Below are positions 6,872-15,385 of a stretch of 17,132 nucleotides of DNA, piece after piece (position 1 is the first letter of the stretch; every line of letters begins with the position of its first letter). This DNA comes from SCGC-AAA076-P13 sp965656035. Its GTDB lineage: Bacteria > Pseudomonadota > Gammaproteobacteria > Magnimaribacterales > D2472. Under the pieces are notes generated by a model. The model was given only the letters and a program-made list of their open reading frames with translations, did not search any database and had not been told where the DNA came from. The stretch is from assembly GCA_965656035.1 (NCBI GenBank), contig CBFHIO010000016.1:1-17132 (forward strand), written 5' to 3'. A program made the position numbers and the translations under genes.

Positions 6872-9289
6872 TTAGAATACGTTGCCTACAGTGAATTGAA
6901 ATTCCTTTGTTTCCTCATACTGTCCTGCATTGGTTGGTTTGGAAATAGCAAAACTCATTGGACCAAAACCAGTTATCCATGTTATTCCAACGCCATATGA
7001 ATATCTAAGATCATCCAAAGATGGCTTATAGCAATTTATTTGATAGTCTTTGCAGTTATCAGAAAAAACATTTCCAAAATCAAAAAAGAACGCTGATCTC
7101 ATTGATCTTTGATCTTCAATAAATGGTAATCTAAATATTAGCTGGAGACTCCCTTCAACTTTTATATTACCACCAATAGAAACCCTCTTGTTATATTCAG
7201 AGTTTGCATATGGATTGTAATATGGAAGATCTAATTCACCATCACCATCAGTATCTATTAAATTTGGACAAGTGCCTTCTGAATAATTAAATTCATAACA
7301 GGGGGCCTCTGTGCTTCTTGGCCCTAGTGTATTAGATTCAAACCCTCTTAGAGATCTCGGTCCGCCAGCATAAAAGTTTTGAAAAAATGGAGTTTCTGTA
7401 GTGTCACCAAATGGAGCTAAATATCCAAGCTCAATATTAAAACCAAAGACAAGATCTTTAGGTAAAGGTTGATAATATTTTTGTCTAAAATTGATTCTTG
7501 CAAAATCAATATCTCCACCTGGAACTGTAGATGAGAGGCTAAGAATCGTAGAGGCGCCGTCTGTCGGAAACATACCTCTATTAAGGGTGACACGTTGCCA
7601 TGATATTTGAGCGTTTAGTGTTTCAAAAATACTTCCTTCAGTATTTATAAAATCCCATATTTCTCTAGCTGGTAATGTGCCTATATCGATTTCAGTTTTA
7701 TCATAAGTGAGTCCAAGATTGATTCTTTGTATATCTGAAATAGGATATCCGTACTGCACACCAAAACCCATTGAATTGCTTAAATAGTTTGCAACATTAA
7801 ACTCACCATAATCGGTTTTTCTGTAATATAAGTTGTAGCCCTGGCTTACGCCGTCCTTGGTAGCATATGGATTCAAGTATGAAAAGTTGTAATTTTCTGA
7901 ATAAATATTTTTACTGATACCCATGCCTACAGTATTACCTGAACCCAAGAAATTCTGTTCTTGAAGATTAAATCCTAACATTAGTCCAAAATCACTATAA
8001 CCAATATTGCCTCCAACTGATCCTGTTGTTTCTTCATCAACAGAATAGATTATATCGATTTGATCATCAGTATTTGGGACTGGTATCGTTTCGACCTCAA
8101 CTTCTTTAAAGTAACCAAGCCTCTCAAGTCTTGTCCTCCCTGCTTCTATACTATTGTTTGAAGACCATGCTCCTTCAAATTGTCTCATTTCTCTTCTTAG
8201 AACGTGATCTTGAGTAACATTATTACCAGTAAATAAAATCTTTCTTGTATAAGTTCTTTTTCCTGGCATTACAGAAAATATAATCTTTACTTCATTAGAA
8301 TCTTCATCTATTTCAGAATCGCCACTAACCTCAGCAAAGGCATATCCCCTGTTGCCTAAAACATTAGTAAAAAACTCTTCGATAGATGTTATTTGAGCCT
8401 GAGAATAGGTTAAGCCTTTTATAGAATCAATAATTGGTGTAAATACCTCTTCCTCAATAGGAAGATCTCCAACAATTTCTACATCTGAGATTGAATATTT
8501 TTCACCCTCGAAGATATTAAAGTTAATAAATATACTTTTCATGTCTCTAGAAAGGCTTATCTGAGAAGATTCAATAGAAAACTTTAAGTAACCTCTGTCC
8601 TTATAGAAAGATTCAAGCGTTTCAATATCGCCTTTAAGTTTCTCTCTTGAATATGCATTATCGTTGTTGAGAAAAGAGAAAAACGAACCTTCTGATAATT
8701 CAAACCCTTTTAGCAGCTCTTCATTGCTAAATACTTCGTTTCCAATGATATTAATTTGTTTTATTTTTGCACTTTTTCCTTCATCAACAGTAATATTTAT
8801 ATCGATTCTATTTCTAGGTTTTTTAATCTCATCAATCTCCACCCCGGCACCATATCTTCCATTTGATGCATACGAACGAACGAGCTCAGACTTTACTTTC
8901 TCTAATGTAGATCTTTTATAAACCTCACCTTCTTTTATTCCAACCCCATCTAAACTCTCAATTAATTGTTCAGTTTTTAATGCTTTGTTACCTGAAATAT
9001 CTATTGCAGAAATTGATGGTCTCTCAACAACACTAATAATAAGTGTATTACCATCTTTGGCTATTTGAATGTCATCAAATTGTTCAGTTAAAAAAAGTGA
9101 TTTTGTAATGTCTATAGATTTTTGTGAATCAATCTTATCCCCAACACTTATTGGTATAACATTAAAAATGCTGCCAGTTGATACTCTCTGCAGTCCTATG
9201 ATTCTAATATCACTTACTAAAAATTCATCAAAAGCATTCAGATTAAATATAAACAAAAAGCTTAAAAAATAAAATTTATGAATTTTCAA
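6872..9289 (-). CDS. bamA: Outer membrane protein assembly factor BamA
   Basis: Central Omp85 component of the BAM complex, inserting beta-barrel proteins into the outer membrane. The 805 residues comprise a signal peptide (about 1-19), five POTRA domains (roughly 24-91, 92-171, 173-262, 265-342, 346-420) and a 16-strand barrel ending in a C-terminal Phe (GNVF). The loop-6 signature reads RGF at 648-650, followed by SNTLGPRS. Loop 6 continues with a Cys pair (C664, C674) and an acidic DTDGDGELD segment at 679-687. A second Cys pair (C746, C753) lies near a later loop. The start is a TTG 12 nt after the rseP stop; it gives a normal signal peptide beginning with Lys-rich residues. The ribosome-binding site is only a weak purine run. 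Confidence 0.97.
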   Translation of the reverse strand: MKIHKFYFLSFLFIFNLNAFDEFLVSDIRIIGLQRVSTGSIFNVIPISVGDKIDSQKSIDITKSLFLTEQFDDIQIAKDGNTLIISVVERPSISAIDISGNKALKTEQLIESLDGVGIKEGEVYKRSTLEKVKSELVRSYASNGRYGAGVEIDEIKKPRNRIDINITVDEGKSAKIKQINIIGNEVFSNEELLKGFELSEGSFFSFLNNDNAYSREKLKGDIETLESFYKDRGYLKFSIESSQISLSRDMKSIFINFNIFEGEKYSISDVEIVGDLPIEEEVFTPIIDSIKGLTYSQAQITSIEEFFTNVLGNRGYAFAEVSGDSEIDEDSNEVKIIFSVMPGKRTYTRKILFTGNNVTQDHVLRREMRQFEGAWSSNNSIEAGRTRLERLGYFKEVEVETIPVPNTDDQIDIIYSVDEETTGSVGGNIGYSDFGLMLGFNLQEQNFLGSGNTVGMGISKNIYSENYNFSYLNPYATKDGVSQGYNLYYRKTDYGEFNVANYLSNSMGFGVQYGYPISDIQRINLGLTYDKTEIDIGTLPAREIWDFINTEGSIFETLNAQISWQRVTLNRGMFPTDGASTILSLSSTVPGGDIDFARINFRQKYYQPLPKDLVFGFNIELGYLAPFGDTTETPFFQNFYAGGPRSLRGFESNTLGPRSTEAPCYEFNYSEGTCPNLIDTDGDGELDLPYYNPYANSEYNKRVSIGGNIKVEGSLQLIFRLPFIEDQRSMRSAFFFDFGNVFSDNCKDYQINCYKPSLDDLRYSYGVGITWITGFGPMSFAISKPTNAGQYEETKEFQFTVGNVF

Positions 9290-9301
9290 TTCTTTTTCTG
9301 C

Positions 9302-10663
9302 CTAAAAAAAACGAGTAATATCATTAAATATTGCAAAAATCATTAATGCTCCAACCATTAATGCTCCACCCGTATAAATAAAATTTTCAGTCCTTTCAGT
9401 AAATGGCTTACCTCTTATAGCCTCTATACCTAGCATTGTAAGTTGGCCACCATCTAAAACAGGTATAGGCAGTAAATTAAGAACCCCTAAACTAATACTC
9501 AGCAAAGCCATCAAATACATAAATGGAAGAAACCCCGCCTGAGCTGTGTTACCAGCCATCTGAGCAATTCCAATTGGGCCACTTAAATTTTCAGTGCCCA
9601 TATTTCCAGAAATCATTTTGCCAATAAATTGGAGTGTTTTAACACTCAAATTGTATGTTTCGTAGACGCCTTTATTAAAGGATTGATAAACTGATCGACT
9701 TGTCCCAAATGAAACTCCAATAACACCTAATTGATTACCATTAGTATCTTTTGACTCACCTACACGCAATGGAAACTGGAGCAAATTTCCATCTCTGGAT
9801 ACATCAACAAGAACCGTTTGATTCGGGATTGATGATATCTTCTCTTGGATATCGCTAGCATAATTAATTTTTGCATTACCTATTTTTACAACAACATCAT
9901 TCGCTTTCAAACCTGATTCATCTGCAGGACCATTTTTAATAATGCCACCAATTATAGGTTTCATTTTATATTCAACATCCACTCCTAAATCTTTTAATGG
10001 ATTATTTTGAGATTCTGGTGTTGGTAAAAAATCTTTAACCAGAATACCTACATTTATCGGCTCTGAAATATCTGACCTTTTTAAGGTTAAGTTAATAGCT
10101 CCAGTAAAGCCTGCATATGATAGCAACTCTAGATTGATGTCTTTAGAGTCAGAAACATACGTTGAATTAATTGCTACTATCTGATCACCAGGTAATATAA
10201 ATTCATTCGGTGAACTCAGGTTTATTGAGTTTTCAACTTCTTTGATAACAGTAGTTGTTTGAGGGTCTGGCGTGTTTAAAAAAATTAATGAAAATATAAA
10301 AATTGATAGCAAAAAATTTGCAAGAGGACCTGCAAGCATTATTAGAGCTCTTTGCCATTTAGGCTTGGAGTCAAAAGTATTTTTAATTTGCTCTTTCGTT
10401 AACTGTTTTTTAATTTCTGGCTCATGCTCAATGAGTTTTTCTGTGATCATTGAAACATAGCCTCCAAGAGGCAATGCTGAGATAGCAAACTCTGATCCAT
10501 GCCTATCAAGGCGTTTGTATATAACCGGCCCCATGCCAACAGAGAACCTTTGAACATGTACATTAAAAATTCTTGCAAAAAGAAAATGGCCATATTCATG
10601 AATAGTAACAAGCACACCAAGAAGTACTATAAATGATCCTAAATATATTAAAGTTGTTGTCAT
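9302..10663 (-). CDS. rseP: RIP (site-2) metalloprotease RseP
   Basis: Inner-membrane zinc protease that cuts the anti-sigma factor RseA within the membrane during the envelope stress response and also clears signal-peptide remnants. HEYGH at 22-26 is the HExxH zinc motif in the first transmembrane segment. D404 in the LDG motif (403-405) near the C terminus supplies the third ligand. A second transmembrane helix spans about 106-130. Two periplasmic PDZ-like domains follow (about 137-205 and 235-300), then the final transmembrane helices at about 380-397 and 430-447. The length of 453 is typical. The ATG follows the dxr stop by 4 nt without a visible Shine-Dalgarno, and bamA follows, as expected for this envelope-maintenance cluster. 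Confidence 0.96.
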   Translation of the reverse strand: MTTTLIYLGSFIVLLGVLVTIHEYGHFLFARIFNVHVQRFSVGMGPVIYKRLDRHGSEFAISALPLGGYVSMITEKLIEHEPEIKKQLTKEQIKNTFDSKPKWQRALIMLAGPLANFLLSIFIFSLIFLNTPDPQTTTVIKEVENSINLSSPNEFILPGDQIVAINSTYVSDSKDINLELLSYAGFTGAINLTLKRSDISEPINVGILVKDFLPTPESQNNPLKDLGVDVEYKMKPIIGGIIKNGPADESGLKANDVVVKIGNAKINYASDIQEKISSIPNQTVLVDVSRDGNLLQFPLRVGESKDTNGNQLGVIGVSFGTSRSVYQSFNKGVYETYNLSVKTLQFIGKMISGNMGTENLSGPIGIAQMAGNTAQAGFLPFMYLMALLSISLGVLNLLPIPVLDGGQLTMLGIEAIRGKPFTERTENFIYTGGALMVGALMIFAIFNDITRFF

Positions 10664-10667
10664 AATT

Positions 10668-11831
10668 TTAAGAGACTGATTTTACCACCTTCTTAGCCTC
10701 TATGCGTGTTTGATTATCTATTTCATAAATACTTTCTATGTCCAAATTTTTAGACATTGGAATTGCATCAAAAGTTCTATAAATAACAGCATAAATTTTA
10801 TCAAACGTAATTTGCTCTTCTAAAAAACTTTTTACAGCAACTTCATTTGCTGCATTGAAAATTATTCCTGATGAACCACCGTTATTACAAACATATCTTG
10901 CTATATTAAATATTTGAATCCGATCTTTAGGAATTTCTTGAAATGAAAGGTTTAGTGACGAAAAATCTATTTCTGAAAAATTCAAATTCAAACGCCTTTC
11001 ATTAACAGATAATGCATGAGCAATAGGAACTCTCATATCTGGGTTGCTCATCTGACAAATACTTGATCCATCCTTATATGTAACAATAGAGTGAATTATG
11101 CTCTGAGGATGAACTGCTATATCGAAAAACTTTTCATTTAAGTTAAATAAATATCTTGCTTCAATTAATTCAAGACATTTATTAACCAATGATGCAGAGT
11201 CAATGGTTATCTTTGCGCCCATTTCCCAATTAGGGTGATTTAAAGCTTCATTTTTTGTAACTTGTGATAGCTCAGAAATGCTTCTATTTAAAAATGGCCC
11301 TCCAGATGCAGTTATTATGATTTTTGATACATCATCCGTTTTTTTATCTGAGTTCAAACATTGAAATATAGCATTGTGTTCGCTATCAATAGGTATTATT
11401 TGAGTATTGTATTTTTCTGCCAAAGGAAGAACAATTTCTCCGGCCACTACTATACTTTCTTTATTTGCTAATAAAATTGTTTTTCCAGTTTTTGCAGCAA
11501 TAAGAGTACTTTCAAGTCCTGCAAAACCTGAAACAGCAGACACAATTATATCTACTACATCACTGTTCAGTAACTCTTGTAGCTCGTATTTATCACTTAA
11601 AATATTTAATTCTGTATTATCTTTAAATCTATGCTTAAGACATTTGTAACTCTCAATGGAGTCTGAATATACATTCTTTAACTTAAATTCATTGATAATT
11701 TTTTCTGCTTTAGTAATATTTGAACAAAATGTTATGCCTGTAAGATTTAATTCATTTTTATTTTGCTTAATTACACTTAGAACGCTGTCCCCAATACTCC
11801 CTGTAGCACCCAATATAATAATATTTTTCAT
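10668..11831 (-). CDS. dxr: 1-deoxy-D-xylulose 5-phosphate reductoisomerase
   Basis: Second, committed step of the MEP isoprenoid pathway: NADPH-dependent rearrangement and reduction of DXP to MEP, in the cytoplasm. The 387-residue protein starts with the dinucleotide-binding GATGSIG at 8-14. Metal ligands are D149 and E151 in IDSEHNA and E221 downstream of NWEMGAKITIDSAS (201-214), with N217/K218 also conserved. These match E. coli D150, E152, E231. The ATG overlaps the cdsA stop as ATGA. The pathway eventually provides farnesyl and isopentenyl diphosphate for UppS, encoded two genes upstream, so the neighbours are functionally linked. Confidence 0.97.
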   Translation of the reverse strand: MKNIIILGATGSIGDSVLSVIKQNKNELNLTGITFCSNITKAEKIINEFKLKNVYSDSIESYKCLKHRFKDNTELNILSDKYELQELLNSDVVDIIVSAVSGFAGLESTLIAAKTGKTILLANKESIVVAGEIVLPLAEKYNTQIIPIDSEHNAIFQCLNSDKKTDDVSKIIITASGGPFLNRSISELSQVTKNEALNHPNWEMGAKITIDSASLVNKCLELIEARYLFNLNEKFFDIAVHPQSIIHSIVTYKDGSSICQMSNPDMRVPIAHALSVNERRLNLNFSEIDFSSLNLSFQEIPKDRIQIFNIARYVCNNGGSSGIIFNAANEVAVKSFLEEQITFDKIYAVIYRTFDAIPMSKNLDIESIYEIDNQTRIEAKKVVKSVS

Positions 11832-12529
11832 AAAATAGTTACTATGATAAAAAGTAAAAGCATTACAGGAGAAGCTATTAGGTGTGAGTCTATTCTATCC
11901 AAGACTCCACCATGTCCAGGTAAAACTTTTCCAGTATCTTTAATTGATTTTTCTCTTTTATGAAAACTTATTAAAAGATCTCCATAAAAAGCAAGAATAC
12001 CTCCTAATAAACATATTAATACAGACCAATAACTTAAATTAAAGAGATGGCTCAAACATAGACCGTAAATAACATTAACCACCAAACCTCCTACCAGGCC
12101 CTCTAAAGTTTTGTTTGGACTAATAACTGGAGAAATATGCCTTTTACCAAAATTTGAACCAATAATATAAGCAAAAATATCAAACAAAGTTGTATTTAAT
12201 ATAATTAAAATAATCAAATTATAAAAAGAAACTGAGCCAAGCTCATATAATTCATAAACCCCTCTAGAGAGTGAAGAAGGAAAAGATAAAATCCAAGCCA
12301 TTAAGCAGATTGAGAGACAAAAATATATAAAAATTAAGTTAAAGCCCCACAATATAGGATGTCTAAAACCATTTTTAACCCACTCGTAATATCCTGCCAA
12401 AGATACGATAGATATAAATGAAGTTAAAACCCAATAATTTTCTAATATCACGATACCGGCCAATGGAGCTGTAATTATTAGCCCGGTTATAGTTCGTGTT
12501 AAGAAATTTGATTTATACTCTTTTGCCAA
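11828..12529 (-). CDS. cdsA: Phosphatidate cytidylyltransferase (CDP-diglyceride synthase)
   Basis: Multi-pass inner-membrane enzyme making CDP-diacylglycerol from phosphatidate and CTP, the branch point for phospholipids. The CDP-diglyceride synthetase signature is intact at 188-214: S188, K191, R192, K197, D198, then PGHGG (204-208), D211, R212 and D214. Earlier, D117 and SPNKTLEG (137-144) match the conserved core. About seven hydrophobic segments are visible. At 233 residues it is some 50 shorter than E. coli CdsA; by alignment in my head the loss is in the middle, before LFDIFAY. The start appears to be TTG inside uppS (17-nt overlap), preceded by a weak AGAAG; no better start lies before the first membrane segment. 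Confidence 0.94.
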   Translation of the reverse strand: MAKEYKSNFLTRTITGLIITAPLAGIVILENYWVLTSFISIVSLAGYYEWVKNGFRHPILWGFNLIFIYFCLSICLMAWILSFPSSLSRGVYELYELGSVSFYNLIILIILNTTLFDIFAYIIGSNFGKRHISPVISPNKTLEGLVGGLVVNVIYGLCLSHLFNLSYWSVLICLLGGILAFYGDLLISFHKREKSIKDTGKVLPGHGGVLDRIDSHLIASPVMLLLFIIVTIL

Positions 12530-13241
12530 ATCTTCTGCTCACTTTTTTAAAATTATCTATACAACCTATAAAATCCTCTTTTGTAAAATCAGGCCAATAT
12601 TTATTTATAAATAATATTTCAGTATATGCTATTTGATATAGTAAAAAATTACTGATTCTATTATCTCCTCCAGTTCTAATTAATAAATCAATATTATCAA
12701 CTGGGGAACATGAAAAATCTGAAATCATTGCTTCGTCAATGTGATCAGGCTTTATTTCACCAGATAGCACTTTATTTGAGATTTTTTTAGCAACATTAAC
12801 AATATCTTGTCTTCCACCATAACCCAGAGCAACGTTTAAATTTAGTACTGGCTTATATGAGCTGGTTGCAGACTCTGCTTCATTAATTTTAGATATAATT
12901 TTTGATCCAAAATTATCGATTTCACCAAAAAACTTAAGTTTGACTTTCTGTTTTTTAAGATCGGTCACCTGTTCATTGATAGCTTTCAAAACAAGTTTCT
13001 TGATTGCATCTATTTCAGATCTGGGCCTCGACCAATTTTCGGAAGAAAAAGCATATAAAGTTAAAGATGAAATATTTTGTTTAACCGATTCTTCTACAAT
13101 CTCTCTAACAATTTCAACACCTTTACTATGTCCTTTACTAATATTTAAAGAATTTGATAAAGCCCACCTACCGTTGCCATCCATAATAATAGCAATATGT
13201 TTAGCAATATTTTTCTGCTTTTCTTTTGATAAGTTAGCCAT
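12513..13241 (-). CDS. uppS: Undecaprenyl diphosphate synthase (cis-prenyltransferase)
   Basis: Adds isopentenyl units in cis to farnesyl diphosphate to give the C55 lipid carrier for peptidoglycan and O-antigen. The N-terminal motif HIAIIMDGNGRWA contains the catalytic Asp (residue 21 from the chosen start). The C-terminal LIRTGGDNRISNFLL block and the WPDF end are family hallmarks. I chose the ATG at 13241 (242 residues), 10 nt after the frr stop. A TTG at 13262, overlapping frr by 11 nt, would add seven residues and cannot be excluded, since TTG starts are common in this window and neither start has a good Shine-Dalgarno. The gene is also called ispU. The order frr-uppS-cdsA-dxr follows Pseudomonas rather than E. 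coli. Confidence 0.94.
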   Translation of the reverse strand: MANLSKEKQKNIAKHIAIIMDGNGRWALSNSLNISKGHSKGVEIVREIVEESVKQNISSLTLYAFSSENWSRPRSEIDAIKKLVLKAINEQVTDLKKQKVKLKFFGEIDNFGSKIISKINEAESATSSYKPVLNLNVALGYGGRQDIVNVAKKISNKVLSGEIKPDHIDEAMISDFSCSPVDNIDLLIRTGGDNRISNFLLYQIAYTEILFINKYWPDFTKEDFIGCIDNFKKVSRRFGKRV

Positions 13242-13251
13242 ATGGCTGTGT

Positions 13252-13806
13252 TTAAATTTCAAGAAGATCGGATTCTTTTGCCTTTAACTCTGAATCAACA
13301 AGCCCAATAAATTTATCAGTCTCTTTTTGAATTAAATCCTCCATTCTCCTTAAGTCATCTTCTGATATTTCTCCTGAAGATTGAAGATCTTTGCATGATT
13401 GATTTGCATCTCTTCTAATGTTTCTTATAGATACTCTAGCGTTTTCAGCCTCAGCTCTTGCCTGTTTAATATAATCTTGTCTAGTTTCTTCAGTTAACGC
13501 CGGCATGGATATTCGAATTAAGTCCGACGAAGTGCTTGGATTTAGACCCAAATTTGAGTTAGATATTGCCTTCTCAATTTCAGGTATAAGACTTTTATCC
13601 CAAGGCGAAATCACTAGAGATCGCCCGTCTTCAACACTTATGCTAGCTGTCTGGTTTAAAGCTGTTGAATTTCCATAGTAGTCAACTTTTATATCATCTA
13701 AGATGGCAGGATTTGCTCTTCCAGTTCGTATCTTGTTGAACGCATTACCCAAGGATGAAATAGACTTTTCCATTCTTGAAGTTATGTTATTTAGTATTTC
13801 ATTCAT
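13252..13806 (-). CDS. frr: Ribosome recycling factor
   Basis: Splits post-termination ribosomes together with EF-G, releasing mRNA and tRNA. The 184-residue length is within one residue of the E. coli protein. The N-terminal helix (MEKSISSLGNAFNKIRTGRA) leads to the conserved RTGRANPAIL segment at about 27-36, then domain II (about 30-105, with VDYYG and ISPWDK), then long C-terminal helices rich in Arg and Glu that complete the three-helix bundle (RQDYIKQARAEAENARVSIR). The ATG lies one base after the pyrH stop (TAA-A-ATG), with no separate Shine-Dalgarno evident. It follows pyrH as in almost all bacteria. Confidence 0.97.
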   Translation of the reverse strand: MNEILNNITSRMEKSISSLGNAFNKIRTGRANPAILDDIKVDYYGNSTALNQTASISVEDGRSLVISPWDKSLIPEIEKAISNSNLGLNPSTSSDLIRISMPALTEETRQDYIKQARAEAENARVSIRNIRRDANQSCKDLQSSGEISEDDLRRMEDLIQKETDKFIGLVDSELKAKESDLLEI

Positions 13807-13807
13807 T

Positions 13808-14521
13808 TTATGATATTAACGTACCTATTTTTTCACCGCAAATTATATCTTTTAATGCATTTTTAGTATTCACATTAAAAACTTTAATAGGTAAATTATG
13901 GTCTCTTGCCAAGGTTAATGCAGTTGCATCCATTACCTTTAGATTCTTTGTAATTGCATCGTTGAAAGATAGTTCTGGAAAAAATTCTGCATTTGCATTA
14001 ACTTCTGGATCAGAATCATACACCCCGTCAACTCTAGTAGCTTTTAACATTAAATCTGATTGAGTTTCAATAGCTCTAAGGCATCCAGCTGAGTCAGTTG
14101 TAAAAAATGGATTGCCGGTGCCTGCTGTAAATATTACAACATATCCGTCTTCTAAAAGCTGAATTGCGAGCCTTCTATCATAATGTTCGACTATTCCTGA
14201 CATTGAGATAGCAGACATAACTCTGGTTTTTATCCCAGCCCTTTCTAAGGCGTCCCTAAAAGCAATTCCATTCATTACAGTAGCCAACATTCCCATATGG
14301 TCTCCTGCCACTCTGTCCATTCCTGCTTTATTTAATTTTTCACCTCTAAAAAGATTACCACCGCCAATAACAATTCCTATTTGTGCTCCAAGCTCTTTAC
14401 ATGAAGCAACTGAAGATGCCATTTGATCGAGTACTTTTGGGTCAATGCCGTGCTCATCATCTCCAGCAACAGACTCTCCACTAAATTTAACGAGAATACG
14501 TTGATGTATTAGATTTGGCAT
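13808..14521 (-). CDS. pyrH: Uridylate (UMP) kinase
   Basis: Phosphorylates UMP to UDP with ATP; a hexameric amino-acid-kinase-fold enzyme, normally activated by GTP and inhibited by UTP. The 237-residue protein shows K12 and the SGE turn (14-16) of the phosphate-binding region, GGGNLFRG at 53-60, R70 and D73 in the UMP-binding segment, and TGNPFFTTDSA at 135-145. The VDGVYDSDP block at 164-172 is the usual nucleotide-binding region. The ATG is 4 nt after the tsf stop. The start agrees with homologues. It sits inside the translation-factor group, a classic conserved linkage. Confidence 0.97.
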   Translation of the reverse strand: MPNLIHQRILVKFSGESVAGDDEHGIDPKVLDQMASSVASCKELGAQIGIVIGGGNLFRGEKLNKAGMDRVAGDHMGMLATVMNGIAFRDALERAGIKTRVMSAISMSGIVEHYDRRLAIQLLEDGYVVIFTAGTGNPFFTTDSAGCLRAIETQSDLMLKATRVDGVYDSDPEVNANAEFFPELSFNDAITKNLKVMDATALTLARDHNLPIKVFNVNTKNALKDIICGEKIGTLIS

Positions 14522-14525
14522 ATAT

Positions 14526-15383
14526 TTATTTTAGCTGCTCAGCAACCTCGTCAGCAAAGTTTTTTGTTTCAACCTCAATACCTTCACCAACTTTTAATCT
14601 TACATAAGATTCAATTTTTGCATTACTTGAATCTAAGAGATTTTGGATTGTGACTTCAGGATCTTTTACAAAATTTTGCGACAATAAAGAGACCTCAGAG
14701 AGGAATCGTTTTAACTTACCTTCAATCATTTTTTCCATAATTTCTTGAGGCTTGCCTGACTCTTCTGCTTGAGCCATATAAATTGATTTTTCTCTTTCAA
14801 GAATTTGAGGATCTATATCCGACTCAGATAAACACAAAGGATTAAAAGCAGCGACATGCATAGCAATATCTCTTGCTAGTGATTCATCACCGCCTGAAAG
14901 TACCACGATAGCTCCCAATTTTGAGTCTGAGTGAAGGTAAGAACCTGCATACATTTCAGAACTATGATTAACCGTTTCTAGTCTTCTTAATTGAATGTTT
15001 TCACCAATCGTTTGAACAAGTGTCTTTCTTTTATCCTCAATATCAGATTCATTTAAATCTGCTACATCAGATAATCGATTTTTTGAAATATATAATTGAA
15101 CATCGTCTGCAAATTTAATGAAATTTTCATCTTTTGCTGCAAAATCTGTTTCTGAATTAATTTCAATTAAAGTTGAGTATTCGTCCCCAACAAAAACTCT
15201 AAGCACTCCATCAGCTGCAACTCTTGCTGCTTTCTTTTCTGCTTTTAATGCACTATTTGATCTAAGTAAATCTAAAGCCTTTTCAATATCTCCATCGCAT
15301 TCAACAAGTGCTTTTTTGCACTCCATCATTGCGACACCTGTCATATCTCTTAATTCTTTTACCTGTGATGCTTTAATTTCCAT
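14526..15383 (-). CDS. tsf: Elongation factor Ts
   Basis: Guanine-nucleotide exchange factor for EF-Tu. The N-terminal UBA-like domain (1-55) contains VKELRDMTGVAMMECKKAL, the family signature. The second signature, EINSETDFAAKDENF, holds T79, D80 and F81; D80 and F81 are the residues that in E. coli EF-Ts enter the EF-Tu nucleotide site. Two further core subdomains and a short C-terminal module follow, for 285 residues in total (E. coli 283). The ATG is 2 nt after the rpsB stop, with an AGAGGA about 12 nt upstream, so translation is probably largely coupled to rpsB. Joint control with rpsB through the S2 leader is expected from E. coli. Confidence 0.97.
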   Translation of the reverse strand: MEIKASQVKELRDMTGVAMMECKKALVECDGDIEKALDLLRSNSALKAEKKAARVAADGVLRVFVGDEYSTLIEINSETDFAAKDENFIKFADDVQLYISKNRLSDVADLNESDIEDKRKTLVQTIGENIQLRRLETVNHSSEMYAGSYLHSDSKLGAIVVLSGGDESLARDIAMHVAAFNPLCLSESDIDPQILEREKSIYMAQAEESGKPQEIMEKMIEGKLKRFLSEVSLLSQNFVKDPEVTIQNLLDSSNAKIESYVRLKVGEGIEVETKNFADEVAEQLK

Positions 15384-15385
15384 CT

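Noticed and set aside
12940..13287. Plus-strand open frame of 115 codons opposite uppS, and similar ones at 13776-14063, 15118-15405, 15582-15965, 8664-8921
   Set aside because: They lie wholly opposite strongly conserved genes, have compositions typical of antisense shadows, and match no family I recognise.
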